Positions 27,261 to 35,970 of a stretch of DNA of 64,000 nucleotides are shown one piece after another; within the stretch, counting starts at the first letter, position 1, and each line of letters begins with the position of its first letter. This DNA is from G965215225 sp965215225. Its GTDB lineage: Bacteria > Pseudomonadota > Gammaproteobacteria > CBDBNL01 > JAAOII01. The stretch covers positions 1,550,001 to 1,614,000 of the forward strand of contig OZ244039.1 in the NCBI GenBank assembly GCA_965215225.1. Direction: 5' to 3'. The notes below the pieces were generated by a model that had not been told where the DNA came from, made no database searches, and worked only from the letters and a program-made list of their open reading frames with translations. Made by a program: the position numbers and the translations under genes.

Positions 27261-27694
27261 CAATCCCCATTATAAGAGCAACTCCTCTCTCTAACACCCC
27301 TCTCTTGGGTGGGGCTAGATATAACTATGATTAACCTTTCACATATAACCCCACCCAAGTTTGTCCAGAGAGGCTTTCGCATGATAAATATAAAGTCATT
27401 ATACTCATTTTTCCCTCAAAAAAAAGCTATTTGATAGAAAAAAATAAGAAAAATAAAGAGTCAGATGCCAAATGCGGCCTTAAGGTCTTCAGGTATTGAG
27501 GTCTTGTCTCAGAATGAAAAAAATAGCAGACCAGCAAGACAAAAATACCCAATCTCAATCCCCATTATAAGAGCAACTCCCCTCTCTAACACCCCTCTCT
27601 TGGGTGGGGGCAAATATAACTATGATCAACCGTTAACATATGACTCCCCACTCAAGTGTTTCCAGAGAGGCTTTACCATGATTAATACAAAGTA
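27261..27694. repeat. IS30-derived repeat element, about 1.5 copies of a 280-295-bp unit
   Basis: The start CAATCCCCATTATAAGAGCA occurs at 27261 and again at 27556. Inside are long inverted arms CTTGGGTGGGG and CCCCACCCAAG around a loop of about 40 nt. An IS30-like transposase start follows, damaged by stops (AAAGTCATTATACTCA, compare AAAAGCATTATACCCA in the IS30 copies). The unit then repeats the first 40 bp or so of the LolA-like gene (AATGAAAAAAATAGCAGACC). Three further units lie at 37.66-38.54 kb. No functional transposase is encoded. Confidence 0.8.
27269..27274 (-). promoter_or_regulatory. Predicted -10 box of the LolA-like operon
   Basis: TATAAT on the minus strand is separated by 8 nt (GGGGATTG) from ATG 27260. 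This would give an mRNA with almost no leader. The box is part of the repeat element, so the element supplies the promoter. Confidence 0.5.
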
Positions 27695-28782
27695 GCAAAT
27701 TCCCACTACTAGTGCAACACCTCTTTTCTTGGATGGGATTATATAATCCCATCCAAGAAAATCAAAAGAGTAGTCTTACAATGTGTAGAAAGCATTATAC
27801 CCACCTTTTAGAAAAAGAATGATATATGATAGAAGAAATGAGAAAAGACGGAAATCCTTGCGAGCTATTGCTCGTCGGCTGGGTCGTTCCATTTCTACTA
27901 TCAGCCGAGATATTCGGCGTAATCAAGGCTTGCGAGGCTATCCTCATCAGCAAGTTCAGCAAATAAGTGAATAAAGACAGCAACGGCGTTCTCGTTATTG
28001 TCTACTAACTGATGAAGTGAAAGTGCAAGCACAAGCGTCGTTGAAACAAGACTTGAATCCCGAGCAGATAGCAAAGCGGTGGAGTCGTAAAGGGGCTCGC
28101 TGCATCTCATTTGTCACGCTTTATTGTTGGATTCGTAAGGATCAAAAAGCAGGCGGTGACCTGCATCGTTTTATCCACAATCAAAAACGCCGTTATGCTC
28201 TATAGCGGAAAGCCAATAAACAGTGCATTCCAGGGCGGGTCGGCATAGAAAAGCGTCCAGCCATAGTAGAAGAAAGCAAGCGACTGGGAAGCCGATACCA
28301 TGCATGGCGCCCGCCATCAAGGGTTATTAGTGACTCTGGTAGAACGAACTTCCCGTCTCACCCTGATGGCCTCCGTGCGATACAAAGAAAAAGGTTTAGT
28401 GGCAGAAACGATCCTTTCTATGTTCCACTTCCTCTATGCCCCCTCCACGCAAACTGCACTCATAGATCATTTTTGATAATGGGCGGGAGTTCAGCGACCA
28501 TCAGAAGATTGCTGAGAAACTCAACTGCAAACCTACTTCGCCACTCCTTATCGCAGCTGGGAAAGAGATTCCAATAAAAATGGCAATGGACTCTTTCGCA
28601 ATATCTGCGAAAAAAGATGTTCTTCCGAAATCTAACCAAGCAAATAATAACAAAGTCCACCAATCGATTGAACAACCGACTACAAAAGTGCCTCGGATTC
28701 AAAACACCCGCTGAGGTGTTCCAATAACTCAGCAGGATAGACTATAATTTAGCAACAAGTTTTGCACTTTAAATGTTAACTT
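27695..28782 (+). mobile_element. Degenerate IS30-type insertion sequence (copy 1)
   Basis: The left end GCAAATTCCCACTACTAGTG (then CAACACC) and the right end TTTTGCACTTTAAATGTTAA are imperfect inverted repeats matching the other IS30 copies here. A 30-bp palindrome with CTTGGATGGGATTAT arms follows the left end. The element is about 1.09 kb, normal for the group. Its right end lies directly upstream of the lipoprotein gene at 28809. Confidence 0.85.
27781..28768 (+). pseudogene. IS30 transposase pseudogene (copy 1)
   Basis: Fragments in several frames match the copy at 29.7-30.7 kb: the start MCRKHYTH, SISTISRDIRRNQGLRGY, LTDEVKVQAQASLKQDLNPE, FVTLYCWIRKDQKAGGDLHR and, near the end, VFNDNGREFSD-like and CLGFKTPAEVFQ-like remnants. 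Frameshifts and an early stop rule out a functional enzyme. The IS30 family has an N-terminal helix-turn-helix and a DDE nuclease. Confidence 0.8.
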
Positions 28783-28808
28783 ACCTCATTCAATTTAGGA
28801 GTAAAGTT

Positions 28809-29429
28809 ATGAAATACTTATTATTTGTATTGGTTTTCTTAGTAGCTGTTCTTACTGCTTGTGGTGGAAGAAGCGTCAGAGAAGAGGGTGGATTGCGAAT
28901 TTCATTAAGGTGGGATAATACAGCAGACCTTGATTTAGTTGTTAGGGGTCCTTCTGGTTATAGGGGTACCACTGATGACACGAATGGATTTGGTCCCGAG
29001 GTTATCTACTGGTCAAGCCCACCGACTGCCAATTACAGGGTTCTAATCGATTATGACCACGGTCCTCTTCCTGTTAATTATCTTATAAGAATTAGTGGTG
29101 ATGCCGGGACCAAGACCTATCGGGGAACTATTAGTTATCGTTTTGGTATAATTTATGTAGCGACTGTAACACATGAGGGTAGAGAAGTATATAGTAACTC
29201 CAATCGTGCCAACCATATTACAGGCAGAGGCGCCCGTGCTGAATATATTGCAAGTAAGAGTGAAGAAGAGGGCTGCATAGTGGATTGCGATGAAGGTAAA
29301 GAATTAAATGATATTCATAATATTTCTGCTCTCAAAATAAATACGACTATGTCGGATGGTGCGGTGGTGATATATGGGATATTAATTAATGGATCTCTTA
29401 TAAATGGCACTATAGAAAGCTTAGATTAA
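28809..29429 (+). CDS. Small lipoprotein with DUF2135/YfaP-like beta domain
   Basis: The ATG at 28809 follows AGGAGTAAAGTT, a good ribosome site. The 206-aa product has the signal peptide MKYLLFVLVFLVAVLTAC with lipobox LTAC, so it is a lipoprotein. LRISLRWDNTADLDLVVRGP is typical of small beta-sandwich domains in DUF2135/YfaP-like proteins, often found in secreted or enzyme-associated proteins. Two cysteines (CIVDC) stand near residue 155. The C-terminal 45 residues are hydrophobic and rich in Gly/Asn/Ile. An IS30 relic ends just upstream and a MITE begins 12 bp after the stop, so the gene is boxed in by mobile DNA. Function is unknown. Confidence 0.7.
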   Translation: MKYLLFVLVFLVAVLTACGGRSVREEGGLRISLRWDNTADLDLVVRGPSGYRGTTDDTNGFGPEVIYWSSPPTANYRVLIDYDHGPLPVNYLIRISGDAGTKTYRGTISYRFGIIYVATVTHEGREVYSNSNRANHITGRGARAEYIASKSEEEGCIVDCDEGKELNDIHNISALKINTTMSDGAVVIYGILINGSLINGTIESLD

Positions 29430-29594
29430 AACAAAAGATAAGGGAATTATATTGTATCTTCCACAAATCCATAAATCCCCTTATTTCACCTTATTCTTAA
29501 CGGGCGTCTGTAAAAGAAAATCTGTGAAGCGGTTAAACTTCGCTTTCTCTATTGGCGGAAGGTCTGACCGTAAATGGGCCGCTTTTTATAACTT

Positions 29595-30685
29595 GCGAAT
29601 TTGCATCATAAGTGCATCACCTCTTATCTTGGATGGGATTATATAATCCCATCCAAGATAAACAAACAAGAGGTTTTACAATGTGTAAAAAGCATTATAC
29701 CCATATTTCAAAAAAAGAACGAGCCCTGATAGAAAAAATGACGAGAGATGGAAAGAGCACGCGCTTTATAGCTCAGCGCTTAGATCCTTGTCCTTCTACT
29801 ATTAGCCGCGAGATTCAGCGCAATCGCGGGAAGCGCGGCGCCCGTCTAAGCAAGCTCATCAAATAAGTAACGAAAGACAACAACAGCGTTCGCGTTATGG
29901 TGTGCTGACCGATGAGGTGAAAGCGCAAACACAAGTGTTGTTGAAAAAAGACTGGAGTCCCGAGCAGATAGCAAGGCGGTGGCGTCGTGATGGAATCCGC
30001 CACATCTCATTTGTCACGCTTTATCGTTGGATTCGCAAAGATCAAAAAGCGGGCGGTGACCTGCATCCTTCGAAGCAATCAAAACCGCCATTACGGTCAT
30101 GGTTATAGACGAAAAGCCTATAAACAGTGCATTCCAGGACGGGTCGGCATCGAAAAGCGCCCCGCCATAGTGGAACAGCGCACCCAACTGGGCGACTGGG
30201 AAGCCGATACCATGCATGGTGCCCACCATCAAGGATTCTTAGTGACCCTGGTCGAACGAACTTCCCGCACCGTCCTGATTGCCCAGGTGCCACGCAAAGA
30301 AAAAGACTTAGTGACAAAGGCTATCCTTGCTCTGCTCCAACCCATCGCCGACCAAGTCCATACCATCACGTTTGATAATGGGCGGGAGTTCAGCGACCAT
30401 CAGATAATCGCTGACAAACTGGGCTGCGATACCTACTTCGCCACTCCTTATCGCAGCTGGGAAAGAGGTACCAATGAAAATATCAATGGACTCATTCGCC
30501 AGTATCTGCCAAAAGGAATGTCCTTCCAAAATCTACCCGAGGAAATGATAACCAAAATTATGGCCCGATTGAACAACCGACCACGAAAGTGCCTCGGCTT
30601 CGATACACCCGCTGAAGTGTTCCAACAACTCAGCGGAATCAATTATAATTTAGTAACAGGTGTTGCACTTTAAATGTGAATCCGC
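29595..30685 (+). mobile_element. IS30-type insertion sequence (copy 2), most complete copy
   Basis: The ends are imperfect inverted repeats: GCGAATTTGCATCATAAGTG (then CATCACC) at left, and GGTGTTGCACTTTAAATG followed by TGAATCCGC at right. It is 1091 bp long. A perfect 30-bp palindrome (arm CTTGGATGGGATTAT) just before the transposase start contains TATAAT on both strands. It is inserted into a MITE. The transposase frame is broken, so the copy is probably not active unless the frameshifts are sequence errors. Confidence 0.9.
29681..30673 (+). pseudogene. IS30-family transposase, two frameshifts
   Basis: The start MCKKHYTHISKKERALIEKM and the helix-turn-helix segment (STRFIAQRLDPCPSTISREI) are in the first frame, which ends at 29866. 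The middle part (LTDEVKAQTQVLLKKDWSPE, FVTLYRWIRKDQKAGGDLH) is in a second frame from about 29845. The DDE domain (GDWEADTMHG, TFDNGREFSDH, TNENINGLIRQYLPKGMSF) is in a third from about 30065. The C-terminus FDTPAEVFQQLSG is typical of the family. All catalytic motifs survive, so decay is recent. Confidence 0.85.
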
Positions 30686-30733
30686 CATATTCTCTTTTGT
30701 GGAAAATTGGATATAATTCCCAAAGATAAAAGA

Positions 30734-30833
30734 GTGGATTCCCATTAAATTGCAACACCGTTGCTAAATTCATAATTTTAAGTTGTTGAAACCTCTTTAT
30801 TGTGGGGTGTTGTACTTATGATGTAAATTCAGG
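30734..30833. mobile_element. Short IS30-derived MITE (about 100 bp)
   Basis: Both ends match IS30 termini of this window in inverted orientation (GTGGATTCCCATTAAATTGC then AACACC; GGTGTTGTACTTATGATG then TAAATTC). Only about 45 bp of AT-rich sequence lies between them. It has no coding capacity and needs a transposase in trans. Confidence 0.65.
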
Positions 30834-31028
30834 AACCTTAGTTTTGTGGTATAACCAGACTTTATTTAACCTGTCGGGGTTGTGTCCTTGACAGGTGGCA
30901 GTTCTTGATAGGTTGTTATTAACACCTAAATAAATAGAGGAACTAATATGTCAAAGAAACATTTTTTACTATAACAATTAATTAAAACTTTCGGTATGAA
31001 TGAATACATTTTTTCTTCTTTGTAGCTG

Positions 31029-31784
31029 GTGAAAGTCTCTCATTTTGCCTCTATCTTACTGCGCTTATTTCTCCTCTCTAGCCCCCCCTTCTTCTCCCAA
31101 TTCGTTTTAGTTAAGCGTAGGGCAAGGTTTCTTTTATTAGGGACAGTGCTATCATCCTTTAGCTCTTTTATTTACGCTGCAGAACAGGGAGAATATCAGC
31201 ATTATCTAGGATTTGGTATATCTGGTGCCTTGCTTTCTGATGACCTTCAAGCAATAACCTTTGCTGACGATGATATATCCGATGATTTAGACTACGATGA
31301 ACGTGGCGGCTTTTTTGTCTGGGATATAATTGAGTTAGATACTCAAGATGCAATCTCTATAATGATTCTTGCTGGTAATGAAAGCGCTAAGAAGGTTTAC
31401 TCCGATGGAAGTACATATGATGAACGGATATCTTTTTGGGGTACTCTAGCGGCTGGAAAATATTTCGTATCAAACAATCTCTATGTCGGTGGAGGTCTTG
31501 CTCTTTTATCCATATCGGGTTATACAAGTTTGCAAGATACACGTATAACTCTTACCGCGGATACTTTTGTTGCACCCACTTCAATTTTGGGATATAGAAG
31601 GCTGGTAAGTGAGTTTAAAGAAAGCCATTTTTATATAGGTGTAGATTGGATAAAAACTCTGCCACTAGATGTTGAGTATGAAGTAAATGTTGATTATGAG
31701 TTGGATAGCCCACCTACTCGTTTTAATACTTTCAAAGATCTGAGTATTTCTATGATAGCAGTATCCTTTGGCTGGGCTTGGTAA
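31029..31784 (+). CDS. Outer-membrane beta-barrel protein, paralogue 1
   Basis: The frame starts at GTG 31029 (an in-frame stop lies two codons before); 251 aa. A signal region ends SSFIYA before AEQGEYQHYLGFGISG. The body has alternating strands with aromatic residues (GGFFVWDIIELD, AAGKYFVSNNLYVGGGLALL, SHFYIGVDWIKTLP). The C-terminus VSFGWAW ends in Trp, as expected for BAM-assembled barrels. It matches the proteins at 34894-35643 and 35676-36591 in order and motif, so it belongs to a local paralogous family. Family function is unknown. The hydrophobic stretch before the signal is unusually long, so the real start may be internal. Confidence 0.65.
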   Translation: MKVSHFASILLRLFLLSSPPFFSQFVLVKRRARFLLLGTVLSSFSSFIYAAEQGEYQHYLGFGISGALLSDDLQAITFADDDISDDLDYDERGGFFVWDIIELDTQDAISIMILAGNESAKKVYSDGSTYDERISFWGTLAAGKYFVSNNLYVGGGLALLSISGYTSLQDTRITLTADTFVAPTSILGYRRLVSEFKESHFYIGVDWIKTLPLDVEYEVNVDYELDSPPTRFNTFKDLSISMIAVSFGWAW

Positions 31785-32142
31785 CCCATCACCTGCGCAA
31801 CAGGATTTATGAGGACTCAAATTAGAACAGTCTTGGAAACCTAAAAGCCCTGTCTAAGGCAGCAACAAAAGACAGCTAAATGAAACAAAAGCCAATACTA
31901 AGCTGTGAAAGAACCGTTTCAAATGGGATAAAAAGCAAAGTAGCTAGCTAAAGTAACCTTTTAGTATGGGGAAGATTCTGTTCCCTTATGAGAGGATAAG
32001 TCTAATGCCATTTTAAACTCATTAGTGCCTTTAATAAATCCATAATCCCCTTTCCTTTATTGTATCTTCGTCCTCATTTTCGCATATAGGAAATAGACGC
32101 TATTTAATCTCGCTCATATTTTTTCTATCAACTTATAAAATA
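31785..32142. other. Intergenic stretch without recognised features
   Basis: I see no gene, RNA or clear repeat here. The sequence is AT-rich and leads into the left end of an IS30 derivative. Confidence 0.4.
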
Positions 32143-32679
32143 GCAGGTGAATTCCCATCATAAGTGCATCACCGCTAAATAACCAAGAGATATTAGAATG
32201 TCTAAAAAGCATTATACCCACCTTTCAAAGAAAGGACGAGCAATGATAGAAAGAATGAGGAGAGAAAGAAAGAACATGCGTTTTTTCCTCTATACCTTCC
32301 GAGCAAATTCAGTCCATAGATCACGTTTGATAATGGCCGTGAGCTCAGCGGCACAGAAAGCTGCCGAGAAACTCGATTGCCAAACGCACTTTGCCACTCT
32401 TTATCACAGTTGGGAAAAAAGTACTAATGAAACTGCCAATAGACTCATTCGCAAGTATCCGCCAAAAGGAATGTCTTTTCGAAATCTAACCAAGCAAATA
32501 ATAAAAAAAGAAATTATATAGTATCTTCCACAAATCCATAAATCCCCTTATTTCACCCTCTTCTTGATAAGCGTCTGTAAAAGAAAATCTGTTCAAAACA
32601 CTCGCTGAAGTGTTCCAAAGACTTAGCGAGATAGATTATAATTTAGCAACAGGTGTTGCACTTTAAATGGGAATCTGCC
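32143..32679 (+). mobile_element. Internally deleted IS30 derivative (copy 3) carrying a MITE fragment
   Basis: The left end GCAGGTGAATTCCCATCATA (then AGTGC) and right end GCACTTTAAATGGGAATC (then TGCC) are the IS30 inverted repeats, but only 537 bp lie between. The frame from 32198 begins MSKKHYTHLSKKGRAMIERM, then jumps to DDE-domain remnants (HFATLYHSWEKSTNETANRL, RKYPPKGMSFRNL). At about 32514-32593 a fragment of the 213-bp MITE (TATCTTCCACAAATCCATAA) interrupts it. It is not functional. Confidence 0.8.
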
Positions 32680-32805
32680 TTTTTATTTAATTTAGTAAGA
32701 ATAGACTTAGAAAAATATGTTGGGCTGTCTGCTATAAATTCTTTTAATTCTCTATGAGTGACTATTTATTTCCTATCTCTCCTATACAATAACCACAGCT
32801 AGTCA

Positions 32806-33165
32806 TCACTCTATATCCCAATACAATCCCGCCTTGAGACCTTCTGGCGTTATGAATATTTTCACTGGAGAAGATGTGTCTTCATCTACATTAGAATCAA
32901 AAAGCCTAGTATAACCCAGTTCTTGGGCTATATACCGTATCAACACAGTAGCAAGCCCAATAACTAGCAAGCCGCTCAGTATATCAATCCCCTTATCGCT
33001 TGGTGAAAGGGTTTCATCACTTGGTAAATTGAAATGACAATGCCTTCCTTCAGAAGTGTCATCATTATGACAACCAAAGCTATTCGTGCGCCCGGGGTGT
33101 GCATAAATAGATGGATGACTTATAAGTAATAAGGCAGATAATAAAAAAGCAACGATAGTTTTCAT
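32806..33165 (-). CDS. Secreted YHYH-type small protein
   Basis: The 119-aa protein has a signal peptide ending SHPSIYA before HPGRTNSFGCHNDDTSEG and RHCHF. This is the 'HxGRTxxxGCHxD...YHCH' pattern of small exported YHYH-motif proteins, with His and Cys residues that could bind a metal. A hydrophobic segment (ILSGLLVIGLATVLI) at about 63-78 may anchor it in the inner membrane. Its upstream region at 33172-33200 resembles an IS30 terminus (GAATTTACACCATAAGCGC). Function is unknown. Confidence 0.65.
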   Translation of the reverse strand: MKTIVAFLLSALLLISHPSIYAHPGRTNSFGCHNDDTSEGRHCHFNLPSDETLSPSDKGIDILSGLLVIGLATVLIRYIAQELGYTRLFDSNVDEDTSSPVKIFITPEGLKAGLYWDIE

Positions 33166-33293
33166 TTCATGAATTTACACCATAAGCGCATCAAATTTTT
33201 CAGCCAAATGTAAATTTTTCCTTTTTTTTTGCATAATTTCTTTAGTATTGTCAATTAACCAAACCTTTCTTTATAACTAGCTTCTATAAGAGC

Positions 33294-34004
33294 TTAAAAA
33301 CGATAGCCAACAGCTATCCCAAACATTGTTAGGGTTAAGTCATTAATATCCATTAACGTGTCCGGCTGTGTAGATTCTTGCCGCTCTTCATCGACTTCAT
33401 TTTCATCTTCATTTTCATCTCCATCTCCATCTCCATAGTCTTCAGAAGCGCTATGCATCAAGTGAACTGATAAGGTAACACCAAAGGGAAATTTATATAA
33501 ATAACCAAAGGTAAAAACAATTGGAAAGCTGGAGCCGCCCGCAAGCACAAACCTATCTGTACTAAACCGTGCGTCTGCAAGTCCTATGCTTGCGCCAATA
33601 TAGAATCCGATCCTATCAGGTCCACTGAAAGGATAATGACGGTAGCCAATTAAAGTCCAAGAAACGTTAATTTCACGGAATTCACGGAACGGGTTATTCG
33701 CTTCACTGTAGTTGAATTCATAATGTTCAAATGAAAGCCCAGTGATATTGTAGATCCCGAACACAAGAATGCCATAACCATTACCAGAATCATATACAGG
33801 GTCCTCACTAAAAGAAAACGTATCTTCGAATTGTAGTACGTTTTCAAAACCATAGAAGAGTTGCATGTCCAAGCCAGATAAGAATTTCCAGTCCGTCGTG
33901 TCTGCAAAAGATGGGCTGGCAAGGCCAATCAGCAAAAGGATACTAACAGAAACAAGAAAAATTCTGAGTTTCTTAACCAATGAAGACAAAAAGCATATTA
34001 CCAC
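33294..34004 (-). CDS. Outer-membrane beta-barrel protein
   Basis: The frame starts at GTG 34004, 2 nt after the stop of the preceding gene, so translation is probably coupled. The 236-aa product has a signal peptide (KKLRIFLVSVSILLLIGLAS, then PSFA) before DTTDW. The body is strand-rich with aromatic pairs, then comes an acidic loop (DYGDGDGDENEDENEVDEE), and the last strand ends AVGYRF, a typical C-terminal Phe. The acidic loop could bind cations. I do not recognise the family. It forms a two-gene unit with the barrel gene at 34007-34723. Confidence 0.6.
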   Translation of the reverse strand: MVICFLSSLVKKLRIFLVSVSILLLIGLASPSFADTTDWKFLSGLDMQLFYGFENVLQFEDTFSFSEDPVYDSGNGYGILVFGIYNITGLSFEHYEFNYSEANNPFREFREINVSWTLIGYRHYPFSGPDRIGFYIGASIGLADARFSTDRFVLAGGSSFPIVFTFGYLYKFPFGVTLSVHLMHSASEDYGDGDGDENEDENEVDEERQESTQPDTLMDINDLTLTMFGIAVGYRF

Positions 34005-34006
34005 GT

Positions 34007-34723
34007 CTAACCGATCGCCCTGCCGAACACACTATAAGAAACGTCTAAATGCTCATCGTCTGTTGGCTCTTGAGTGGAACAATCAGAGTTGCTGGTATTG
34101 AGTCCCTCTGAACAGGAGTCATCAAATTCGTATTTATCAGCAACTGCATAATTGTAGTGGAATCCAAGGGTAAAACCAGAAGATGGAGGTTGATAAGTAT
34201 AATTAATGTCGTAAGGAGAAGCCCCCTTTCTCATCATGCTAGCGCAAGCGATACAAGAACTAGCATCGTCAGAGACAAACTCTACTCTTTCTAACTGCTC
34301 GCTAACACCAATATTAATCCCCCAATAGAGACTATTGCGGAGGTAATAACGATAGTATAAGAACCAATTCTCTACTTGTGTGCCATGAGATAAACAATTG
34401 CCATTAGTAATCCTGATACAGTAATCAGCACTTTCTTTTAAGTTGTAATAATCAAAACGAAGGCTATTGCGAAGGTGACCTTTTTTTGCTGCAAAGGTCC
34501 AGTCAAAACTCAAACCAACACTTTCTTTAAGCGGCAAGTTGCTTTGCGGTGCAGGCGCAGTAGTTTCTTCTATATCTATATTTTGAAGATCAATAAGACC
34601 TGTTGCATCACTTATGAATAGTTGGGGCCAAACAGAATTGTCAGCCATAAAAATTAGGACAGCTAAAGACATCAGTAACAAGAATGCTCTAACCGATTGT
34701 TTGAAAGAAAAATTATTTTTCAT
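34007..34723 (-). CDS. Probable outer-membrane or secreted strand-rich protein
   Basis: The 238-aa protein starts MKNNFSFKQSVRAFLLLMSL, with a signal-like hydrophobic helix at about 12-30. The body has strand-like stretches (NSLRFDYYNLKE, ENWFLYYRYYLRNSLYWGIN, SGFTLGFHYNYAVADKY) and six or more cysteines, unlike the neighbouring barrels. The C-terminus VSYSVFGRAIG lacks a final aromatic residue. It may be truncated, since the next gene begins 2 nt later. It is upstream in the same two-gene unit. An IS30 5' fragment lies just upstream of its start, in 34745-34893. Function is unknown. Confidence 0.5.
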   Translation of the reverse strand: MKNNFSFKQSVRAFLLLMSLAVLIFMADNSVWPQLFISDATGLIDLQNIDIEETTAPAPQSNLPLKESVGLSFDWTFAAKKGHLRNSLRFDYYNLKESADYCIRITNGNCLSHGTQVENWFLYYRYYLRNSLYWGINIGVSEQLERVEFVSDDASSCIACASMMRKGASPYDINYTYQPPSSGFTLGFHYNYAVADKYEFDDSCSEGLNTSNSDCSTQEPTDDEHLDVSYSVFGRAIG

Positions 34724-34744
34724 TATGACATCTAAATTTTATAT

Positions 34745-34893
34745 CGCGACTTCCTACTATAAGTGCACCGCCTCTTTGCTTGGATGGGATTATATAATCT
34801 CATCCAAGTGACTATAAAGAGAAGTTTCAATATGTGTGAAGGCATTATACCCATCTTTCAAAGAAAGAGCGACCGATGATAGAAGAGATGAGG
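34745..34893 (+). mobile_element. IS30 5' fragment
   Basis: This holds a left inverted repeat (GCGACTTCCTACTATAAGTG then CACCGCC), the CTTGGATGGGATTAT palindrome, and the first codons of the transposase region (AAGGCATTATACCCATCTTT). It ends abruptly at the stop codon of the barrel gene at 34894. A second, shorter fragment ends at the same place in the paralogue at 35676. Confidence 0.75.
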
Positions 34894-35643
34894 CTACCAA
34901 GCCCAGCCACAAGATATTGCTACCATAGAAATAGTTAACTTATAAGTACCCGAATCAGTCATACCAGGGCCGGAAACTTCATAATAAACATCTGTTGGCG
35001 AGGTCATCACCCAATCTACGCCCAAGTAAAAATGGGATTTCTCACCTCTGTTTACTAATCCTCTATATCCAAGAACTAAAGTTGGTGTCAAAAAATTATC
35101 AGAGGTGAGATCTTTATTCCTATTTAGAATAGGTGACCCAACTGCTATGCGCGTATTACCTCTCAGGGATATAGAAGCCACGCCCCCACCTATATATAGA
35201 CCGCTTTGGGTAAAATATTTTCCTGCCAGTAATCTCCCACCAACATCTCTTGTTTCATCTATTATAGTCCCATCGGATAAAGTTTCGCTAAGGCTTTCAA
35301 CAACAGAAAAATACATTAGAGAGAACGCAGCTTGATTATCCAAGTCAAATGCATCCCAGACAAAAAGGCTTCCTCCTTCTTCGAAATCTGAATCTACGAC
35401 GCTTATGCCTGATTGATCTATATTACTTGATCCATCTGTATTATCGGATGCAAACCCTATCTCCTGAAGATTGTCAGAAAACGAGCCACCAGATATAGCG
35501 AAGCCCATATAGTGTCTGTATTCTCCTCGTTCTACAGCATAGCTAAGAGAGCTAAAGGATAATAGCACCAATAAAAGAAGCCCTGGTCTTAAGTTAGCTA
35601 AAAAGAACCTCAACCAGCCGTGAAGAATAAATTGTGTTTTCAT
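34894..35643 (-). CDS. Outer-membrane beta-barrel protein, paralogue 2
   Basis: The 249-aa protein has a signal peptide ending SSLSYA before VERGEYRHYMGFAISG. It follows the plan of the protein at 31029: GGSLFVWDAFDLD, LAGKYFTQSGLYIGGGVASI, VLGYRGLVN, SHFYLGVDWVMTSP, and a final strand ending SCGWAW. All three paralogues share the Trp-containing C-terminus of barrel proteins. Its 3' end is fused to an IS30 fragment, so the stop codon abuts mobile DNA. Function is unknown. Confidence 0.65.
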   Translation of the reverse strand: MKTQFILHGWLRFFLANLRPGLLLLVLLSFSSLSYAVERGEYRHYMGFAISGGSFSDNLQEIGFASDNTDGSSNIDQSGISVVDSDFEEGGSLFVWDAFDLDNQAAFSLMYFSVVESLSETLSDGTIIDETRDVGGRLLAGKYFTQSGLYIGGGVASISLRGNTRIAVGSPILNRNKDLTSDNFLTPTLVLGYRGLVNRGEKSHFYLGVDWVMTSPTDVYYEVSGPGMTDSGTYKLTISMVAISCGWAW

Positions 35644-35683
35644 AATTAAAAGTTTTAGTTAGTTAATTAAAGACATTAGTTAT

Positions 35684-35740
35684 AGCAAGCATTATACCCA
35701 TCTTTCAAAGAAAGAGCAGCCGATGATAGAAGAGATAAGA
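35684..35740 (+). mobile_element. IS30 5' fragment at the end of paralogue 3
   Basis: AAGCATTATACCCATCTTTC and the following AAAGAAAGAGC, GATGATAGAAGAGAT match the transposase start of the IS30 copies. The fragment ends at the same point of the barrel gene as the fragment at 34745-34893, which shows that gene and fragment were duplicated together. Confidence 0.6.
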
Positions 35741-35869
35741 CTACCAAAGCCCAGCCAAGAGATATTGCTAGCATAGTAATGCTTAGATCCTCATAAGTGT
35801 TCGAAACAGTAAAATCAAAGGAGCCAAAGCCGGGAACGAAAGCTTCATATTCATAATCAACATCAACAT

Positions 35870-35970
35870 CTACTGGCAAGGTTCTCACATAGTCTGCGCC
35901 TATATAATTTATTATATTATTAGTCTTCATCGGCTACTGGCAAGGTTCTCACATAGTCTGCGCCTATATA
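35870..35970. repeat. 37-bp direct repeat with 27-bp filler inside barrel gene
   Basis: CTACTGGCAAGGTTCTCACA plus the next 17 bases occur at 35870-35906 and 35934-35970, offset 64 bp. The filler between them is AT-rich. The layout is the same as in the methyltransferase gene at 22074-22171. Confidence 0.9.

Larger units (their letters stand above)
29442..30721. mobile_element. MITE split by an IS30 insertion (nested elements)
   Basis: The left end GGGAATTATATTGTATCTTC starts at 29442 and the right end GGATATAATTCCC stops at 30721. They are flanked by perfect 8-bp repeats AAAGATAA (29434-29441 and 30722-30729), so they are two ends of one transposed element. The MITE itself is about 189 bp (29442-29594 plus 30686-30721) and matches the element at 5204-5416. 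The IS30 at 29595-30685 sits inside it and must have arrived later. Confidence 0.9.

Noticed and set aside
29681..30673. Programmed frameshifting in the IS30 transposase
   Set aside because: Two separate shifts would be needed and IS30 elements normally have a single continuous frame; decay or sequence error is simpler.
30840..30930. Possible small structured RNA (TTAACCTGTCGGGGTTGTGT, CCTTGACAGG)
   Set aside because: Complementary stretches are short and no tRNA, riboswitch or terminator pattern could be completed.
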